Positions 5,764 to 9,644 of a DNA stretch of 9,644 nt are shown piece by piece. A program made the translations under genes and the position numbers. The stretch is from DATHGT01 sp035317605 (GTDB lineage: Bacteria > Methylomirabilota > Methylomirabilia > Rokubacteriales > CSP1-6): positions 1-9,644 of the forward strand of contig DATHGT010000278.1 in the NCBI GenBank assembly GCA_035317605.1, given 5' to 3'. Position 1 is the first letter of the stretch. Each line of letters opens with the position of its first letter. Under the pieces are notes generated by a model, which saw only the letters and a program-made list of their open reading frames with translations, did no database searches and was not told the DNA's origin.

Positions 5764-7479
5764 ATGCGCACGTACTATGACATCAATCTCGACGACCGGA
5801 CGATCGGCACCCGCGAGCTGCACGGCGAAGAGATCATCCGGGCCGGCCGGTACTTCATCGCCAGGACCCTGCTCGAGGCCGGCGCGGCCACGGTCGATCC
5901 GCTGTCGCCCGCGAACCCGCTGATCTTCTCGGCCGGGCCGTTCGCCGGCACCAGCTTCTCCAACGCCAACCGGACCAGCGTCGGCTGCAAGAGCCCGCTC
6001 ACCGGCGGCATCAAGGAAGCCAACGGCGGGGGCAGCTTCTCCTACGGCCTCGGCCAGCTCAAGATCGCCGGCTTCACCCTGCACGGCGCAGCACGCGAGT
6101 GGGTGGTCATCCACTTCAAGAAGGACGGCACCATCGAGTTCGACGACGCCGCGCCGTATCTGGGCAAGGGCAACTTCGAGGCCCAGGCCATGCTGCACAA
6201 GAAGTACGGCAAGAAGGTGACGATCGGGCTCTGCGGACCCGTGGGCGAATACCAGGGACTGCTCGCCGGCATCGCGTTCAGCGACAAGGACGGCCGGCCC
6301 GCCCGGCTGTCCGCGCGCGGTGGCGTGGGGGCCGTCATGGGCAGCAAGAAGGTCAAGGCCGTGGTCGTCGACCTCGACAAGATTCCGCCGTTCAGCGAGC
6401 CCAAGAAGGTCAACGCGGCCGTGAAGGACTACGCCAAGATGCTCCTGGCCGACTCGATGGTCACGAGCTTCTACCAGAAGATCGGGACCATGGGGATGGC
6501 GGATCTTCAAAACACCCTGGGCGGGCTGCCCGTGAGGAACTTCAGCGCCGGCCAGATGGTCGACGTCTCGACCGGCGAGACGTTCAAGATGGGCGGCCAG
6601 CACATCAGCCAGCTCAACGTCTCGCGCGGCGGCGAGCACACCCACGCCTGCATGCCCGGCTGCGTGATCCAGTGCAGCAACGTCTACGCCGACGCCAACG
6701 GCAAGGAAGTGGTCTCGCCGGTCGAGTACGAGACGCTGGGGCTGCTCGGCACCAACTGCGGCATCGGCGATCCCGACGAGCTGGCCCAGCTCAACTACAT
6801 CGCCAACGACCTCGGCGTGGACACGATCGAGACCGGCGCCACGCTCGCGGTCCTGATGGAAGCCGGGCTGGGCCAGTTCGGCGACGTCAAGTTCATGGCC
6901 GACTGCCTCGCCGAGATCCGTCAGGGGACCGAGAAGGGCCGGCTGTGGGCGCAGGGCACCGCGCGGGTGGGTGAGCACTACAACGTCCGCCGGGTGCCGG
7001 TCATCAAGAAGCAGGCGATCAGCGCCTACGATCCGCGGGTGGTCGAGGCGACCGGGATCGCGATGATGGCGACGGCCCAGGGCGCCGACCACACGGCCGG
7101 CAACCTGCCGCGTCTGAAGACCCGCGAGATGGACATCGCTCAGATCATCGAGCAGAGCCTCGCCCATCAGGCGCGGATCGCGGCCAACGATTCACTCGGG
7201 CTCTGCATCTTCGGCATGAGCGTGACCAACCCGAACACCGAGTTCCTGGCCAACGCGCTCAACGCCGCCCACGGGACCGAGCTGACCAAGGAGTTCTTCG
7301 AGCCGCTCGGGCGCGAAGCGCTGCGGCTGGAGTGGGAGTTCAACAAGCGGGCGGGCTTCACCGAGAAGGACGACGAGCTGCCCAAGTTCTTCTACGACGA
7401 GCCGCTGCCCCCGACCAACCACGTCGCGCGCTTCCACGCCTCCGACGTCTACGGGATGTACGAGAAGCTGCCTTCATAA
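5764..7479 (+). CDS. Aldehyde:ferredoxin oxidoreductase (tungsten-pterin AOR family)
   Basis: 571 aa, close to the ~605 aa of the Pyrococcus furiosus enzyme. Seen: the N-terminal AOR domain (roughly residues 1-205) with the pterin-binding stretch GCKSPLTGG (74-82) and GGGSFSYGLGQLKIAGF, and RGGVGAVMGSKKVKAV at its end. The C-terminal helical domain has cysteines C296, C300 and C304 (CMPGCVIQC), NDLGVD (348-353) and DSLGLC (476-481). C481 would be the fourth [4Fe-4S] ligand and D476 matches the D-x-x-G-L-C motif near the tungsten site. Known: the family oxidises aldehydes to carboxylic acids with ferredoxin as acceptor, or runs in reverse, using a bis-pyranopterin tungsten cofactor in the cytoplasm under low-oxygen conditions. 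The first cluster motif is C-x3-C-x3-C rather than the C-x2-C-x3-C of the archaeal enzyme, indicating a different subfamily; the substrate cannot be inferred. No ferredoxin or cofactor gene is adjacent. Transcribed divergently from the binding-protein gene. Confidence 0.92.
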   Translation: MRTYYDINLDDRTIGTRELHGEEIIRAGRYFIARTLLEAGAATVDPLSPANPLIFSAGPFAGTSFSNANRTSVGCKSPLTGGIKEANGGGSFSYGLGQLKIAGFTLHGAAREWVVIHFKKDGTIEFDDAAPYLGKGNFEAQAMLHKKYGKKVTIGLCGPVGEYQGLLAGIAFSDKDGRPARLSARGGVGAVMGSKKVKAVVVDLDKIPPFSEPKKVNAAVKDYAKMLLADSMVTSFYQKIGTMGMADLQNTLGGLPVRNFSAGQMVDVSTGETFKMGGQHISQLNVSRGGEHTHACMPGCVIQCSNVYADANGKEVVSPVEYETLGLLGTNCGIGDPDELAQLNYIANDLGVDTIETGATLAVLMEAGLGQFGDVKFMADCLAEIRQGTEKGRLWAQGTARVGEHYNVRRVPVIKKQAISAYDPRVVEATGIAMMATAQGADHTAGNLPRLKTREMDIAQIIEQSLAHQARIAANDSLGLCIFGMSVTNPNTEFLANALNAAHGTELTKEFFEPLGREALRLEWEFNKRAGFTEKDDELPKFFYDEPLPPTNHVARFHASDVYGMYEKLPS

Positions 7480-7484
7480 CCTCG

Positions 7485-7500
7485 GAGGGGGGGGCTCCTC
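7485..7500 (+). terminator. Weak G-rich hairpin after the oxidoreductase gene
   Basis: GAGGGG (7485-7490) can pair with CTCCTC (7495-7500), including one G-U pair, around a GGGG loop, 6 nt after the stop codon. No T-tract follows, so termination here is uncertain. The run of eight Gs (7487-7494) is also a likely sequencing-error site. Confidence 0.2.
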
Positions 7501-7544
7501 GTGGCTGGGTGTGGGTAGCAGTGTTCACACCGAGTTGGCGTGGC

Positions 7545-7559
7545 GTTCCTAGTAGGAAC
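7545..7559. promoter_or_regulatory. 15-nt perfect palindrome, candidate operator
   Basis: GTTCCTA (7545-7551), a central G, and TAGGAAC (7553-7559) form a perfect inverted repeat in the gap between the oxidoreductase and ATPase genes. It lies about 60 nt upstream of the candidate ATPase promoter and is less GC-rich than its surroundings. Length and symmetry suit a dimeric regulator. No regulator gene is in the window, and no known binding consensus is claimed. Confidence 0.4.
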
Positions 7560-7616
7560 TTCAAGGGTGATGTGTGTCGGAGGGGTGGAGTGAGCTAAAT
7601 CGGCGTCAAGACGCGA

Positions 7617-7644
7617 TTGAGTGGACTGGCTCTCAAGTTGCAAT
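7617..7644 (+). promoter_or_regulatory. Candidate promoter of the proteasomal ATPase gene
   Basis: TTGAGT (7617-7622) and TGCAAT (7639-7644), each four of six consensus bases, are spaced by 16 nt. Initiation near 7651 would give a leader of about 44 nt to the preferred ATG at 7695. If correct, the longer in-frame start at TTG 7617 is ruled out. Confidence 0.3.
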
Positions 7645-7682
7645 CTCCCCGCGACAAGAGAATGCGCCGCGCGAGGCGCGGT

Positions 7683-7688
7683 GGAGAG
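7683..7688 (+). promoter_or_regulatory. Ribosome binding site of the ATPase gene
   Basis: GGAGAG, 6 nt before ATG 7695. It decides between the in-frame starts TTG 7617, ATG 7662, ATG 7695 and ATG 7716; the last also has a plausible but weaker GAGG upstream. Confidence 0.55.
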
Positions 7689-7694
7689 CGAACG

Positions 7695-9359
7695 ATGCGA
7701 GAGAGCGAGGCCACCATGAAGAGCCGGGCAGCGTCCGACATGCAGAGAGACTTTTCCGGGCGCGCCGGCGCGCTCGAGCCGCCGACCGGGACCAGCGAGC
7801 ACACCCAGAGACTCGTTCAGGCGCTGTCCACCGCGCGCGAAGAGATCGCGACCCTCCGGGAGGAGATCGACAAGCTCAGCGCGCCGCCCTCGACCTACGG
7901 CGTGTACCTGGCCGCCAACAAGGACGGGACCGTCAACGTGCTGGCGCAAGGCCGCAAGATGAAGGTGAACATGCGGCCCACCCTCGAGATGCAGTCCCTG
8001 CGGCCGGGCCAGGAAGTCATCCTCAACGAAGGCCTCAACGTGGTCGAGGCCGCCGGCTACGAAGTGCAGGGCGAGGTCGTGATCCTCAAGGACCGGCTCG
8101 ACGACGAGCGCGCGCTGATCACGCTGCGCGCGGACGAGGACCGGGTCGGCATCATCGCCGATCCGCTCCGCGCCCATCGCCTGAAGGCCGGCGATCATCT
8201 GCTGCTCGACCCGAAATCCGGCTATCTGCTGGAGAAGCTGCCCAAGAACGAGGTCGAGGACCTCGCGCTGGAAGAGGTGCCCGACGTCGGATACGCCGAG
8301 ATCGGCGGGCTCGGGCCGCAGATCGAGGCCATCCGGGACGCGGTCGAGCTGCCGTATCTCTACGCCGACTACTACAAGGAGCATCAGCTCGCGCCGCCCA
8401 AGGGCGTGCTGCTCTACGGCCCTCCCGGATGCGGCAAAACGATGATCGCCAAGGCCGTGGCCGCCAACCTGGCGGAGAAAATCTCCGAAAAACGCGGTGA
8501 GAAAATCAAAGGGTATTTCTTGAACATCAAGGGCCCCGAGCTGCTCAACAAGTACGTGGGCGAGACCGAGCGCAAGATCCGCGAGATCTTCATCAAGGCC
8601 AAGGAGAAGGCCAACGAGGACGTGCCGGTTGTCGTCTTCTTCGACGAGATGGACGCGCTGTTCCGCACGCGCGGCACCGGCATCTCGTCCGACGTCGAGA
8701 TGACCATCGTGCCGCAGCTCCTGGCCGAGATCGACGGCGTCGAGGGCCTCAAGAACGTGATCGTGATCGGAGCCAGCAACCGCCAGGACCTCATCGACCC
8801 CGCGGTGCTGCGTCCGGGCCGCCTCGACGTCAAGATCAAGATCGAGCGCCCGGATCAGACGGGCGCGGCCGAGATCCTACGCAAGTACATCAGCGCTGAC
8901 CTGCCCATCGCGGCCAGTGAGACCTCGGCCCACGACGGCGACTCGCAGAAGGCGATCGATCAGATGATCGAGAAGTCCGTCGCCGCGATGTACAGCGTCA
9001 GCGAGGAGAACCGCTTCCTCGAGGTCACCTACGCCAACGGCGAGAAGGAGGTCCTCTACTTCAAGGACTTCGCCTCGGGGGCGATGATCGAGTCGGTCGC
9101 GCGCCGGGCCAAGAAGCTCGCCCTCAAGCGCCTCATCGGCGGCGGCGACAAGGGCCTGGCCGCCGACGACCTCCTCACCGCCATCCGCGAGGAGTTCAAG
9201 GAGAACGAAGACCTGCCGAATACCTCGAACCCCGACGATTGGGCCAAGATCGCGGGCAAGAAGGGCGAACGCATCGTCTACATCAAGCCCATCATGTCCT
9301 CGGTGACCGAGAAGCCCAAGCCCGTCGACCGGGTGGTGACGACCGGGCAGTACCTGTAG
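7695..9359 (+). CDS. mpa: Proteasome-associated AAA ATPase (Mpa/ARC)
   Basis: 554 aa. Seen: an N-terminal coiled coil (about residues 35-61, the Pup-binding region in mycobacterial Mpa), then an OB-fold interdomain (about 66-185). The AAA module has Walker A GPPGCGKT (242-249), pore loop KYVGETE (286-292), Walker B VVVFFDEMD (312-320), sensor-1 N362 and arginine fingers R373 and R376 in DPAVLRPGR. Stretches such as DEMDALFRTRGTGISSDVE and FLEVTYANGEKEV closely match Mycobacterium tuberculosis Mpa as I remember it, and the C-terminus is GQYL with the penultimate Tyr that docks into the 20S proteasome. Known: Mpa/ARC forms a cytoplasmic hexameric ring that unfolds pupylated proteins and feeds them to the proteasome. 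It is shorter than M. tuberculosis Mpa (609 aa), partly because the second OB domain lacks an insertion seen there. Unlike in actinobacteria, no dop, pup or prcBA follows; a convergent gene begins directly after the stop. Confidence 0.95.
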   Translation: MRESEATMKSRAASDMQRDFSGRAGALEPPTGTSEHTQRLVQALSTAREEIATLREEIDKLSAPPSTYGVYLAANKDGTVNVLAQGRKMKVNMRPTLEMQSLRPGQEVILNEGLNVVEAAGYEVQGEVVILKDRLDDERALITLRADEDRVGIIADPLRAHRLKAGDHLLLDPKSGYLLEKLPKNEVEDLALEEVPDVGYAEIGGLGPQIEAIRDAVELPYLYADYYKEHQLAPPKGVLLYGPPGCGKTMIAKAVAANLAEKISEKRGEKIKGYFLNIKGPELLNKYVGETERKIREIFIKAKEKANEDVPVVVFFDEMDALFRTRGTGISSDVEMTIVPQLLAEIDGVEGLKNVIVIGASNRQDLIDPAVLRPGRLDVKIKIERPDQTGAAEILRKYISADLPIAASETSAHDGDSQKAIDQMIEKSVAAMYSVSEENRFLEVTYANGEKEVLYFKDFASGAMIESVARRAKKLALKRLIGGGDKGLAADDLLTAIREEFKENEDLPNTSNPDDWAKIAGKKGERIVYIKPIMSSVTEKPKPVDRVVTTGQYL

Positions 9360-9644
9360 TCAGGGGCACGGGCGGCCGCCCGGAGGGTTACAGGACGCGG
9401 CGGTCGCCCAGACGTTGAGATAGCCGCTCCGGAACTGCGGGAACTCGGCGCACGAGCAACCTTCCGGGAGCCCGGAAACGCATCGCGCTCGAACGTTGTA
9501 CGTCCCCGGCGTCACGCGCTTCGCGCCGATGAGTCAGAATCACCTCGTCGAAGCTCGCCTGGCTGACGACGAGCGTCGCGCTGGCCATGATGATCGCGTC
9601 GAAGGTCGTGATGATCTGGCTATCTCCGACGCTGTTCAGCGACG
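9360..9644 (-). pseudogene. Partial secreted cysteine-rich protein gene with an apparent frameshift
   Basis: Two minus-strand frames each look coding over part of this stretch. Frame A enters from the right edge at 9642 (SLNSVGDSQIITTFDAIIMASATLV..., down to about DEVIL) with beta-strand character, then turns Arg-rich and shadow-like and ends at 9388. Frame B is open from 9533 to a TGA at 9360-9362 and reads LIGAKRVTPGTYNVRARC, then CSCAEFPQFRSGYLNVWAT and a proline-rich tail. It has five cysteines and looks like the natural C-terminus of a secreted beta-sandwich protein. The switch lies near 9530-9545 and needs a single-base change. It may be an assembly error, a real broken gene or, less likely, programmed frameshifting. 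The 5' end is outside the window, and the function is not recognised. Its stop codon directly abuts the ATPase stop (9357-9359), so the genes converge with no spacer. Confidence 0.5.
9369..9382. repeat. 14-nt GC-only palindrome at the convergent gene ends
   Basis: A perfect self-complementary 14-mer (7-base half site CGGGCGG) lies 10 nt after the ATPase stop, inside the end of the convergent gene. It could form a cruciform or contribute to bidirectional termination, but it has no loop spacer or T-tract, so chance in GC-rich DNA is a fair explanation. Confidence 0.3.

Noticed and set aside
4534..7167. 877-codon minus-strand open frame spanning the binding-protein and oxidoreductase genes
   Set aside because: It is antisense to the clearly recognisable oxidoreductase and out of frame with the binding protein; its composition is Arg/Gly/Asp/His-rich, typical of shadow frames in GC-rich DNA.
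7617..7694. TTG 7617 as start of the ATPase gene, adding 26 residues
   Set aside because: The extra segment is Arg-rich, lacks similarity to Mpa N-termini and covers a candidate promoter; ATG 7695 has a good ribosome site.
9388..9588. Intact 66-aa minus-strand gene
   Set aside because: The second half is Arg-rich shadow sequence while the adjacent frame carries a natural cysteine-rich C-terminus; it is better read as part of a frameshifted longer gene.

Overview
The window is GC-rich, densely coding bacterial DNA, apparently from an uncultivated lineage. A bacterial proteasomal ATPase (Mpa/ARC), a tungsten-type aldehyde:ferredoxin oxidoreductase, a branched-chain amino acid type binding protein and a probable selenoprotein fit a non-actinobacterial, Gram-negative soil or subsurface group. 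Candidatus Rokubacteria/Methylomirabilota (NC10-like) is my best guess. That placement is inference from gene content; no rRNA or other phylogenetic marker is present.

Left part, minus strand (1-1920): a two-gene operon made of a ketopantoate reductase-family dehydrogenase followed 5 nt later by a gene whose frame is interrupted by a single UGA at codon 98. The frame stays open for 174 more codons, to the window edge. The protein context (GVGH-U-STC, then a conserved-looking continuation) and a stem-loop just after the UGA indicate a selenocysteine protein of the UGSC type, with a divergent U-S-T-C motif. An extended -10 promoter and a strong Shine-Dalgarno sequence precede the reductase gene.

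Centre, minus strand (1968-5735): a tightly packed five-gene set, transcribed from the highest coordinate down. It holds a periplasmic binding protein of the amino acid ABC transporter type with a probable lipoprotein signal, an outer-membrane beta-barrel protein joined to it by an ATGA overlap, and three tandem paralogues of a small secreted protein with two conserved cysteines and a near-invariant C-terminal segment. Every product is exported, so this looks like an envelope or secreted system of unknown purpose. Two adjacent hairpins separate it from the reductase/selenoprotein operon.

Right part, plus strand (5764-9359): aldehyde:ferredoxin oxidoreductase, divergent from the binding protein with practically no intergenic space, then a 215-nt gap with a 15-nt palindrome and a candidate promoter, then the Mpa/ARC ATPase ending in the proteasome-docking residues GQYL. 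No pup, dop, pafA or prcBA is adjacent. A convergent, cysteine-rich, apparently frameshifted secreted-protein gene begins immediately after it and runs off the right edge.

No tRNA, rRNA, CRISPR array, insertion sequence or attachment site was recognised, and no gene-free stretch exceeds 300 nt.
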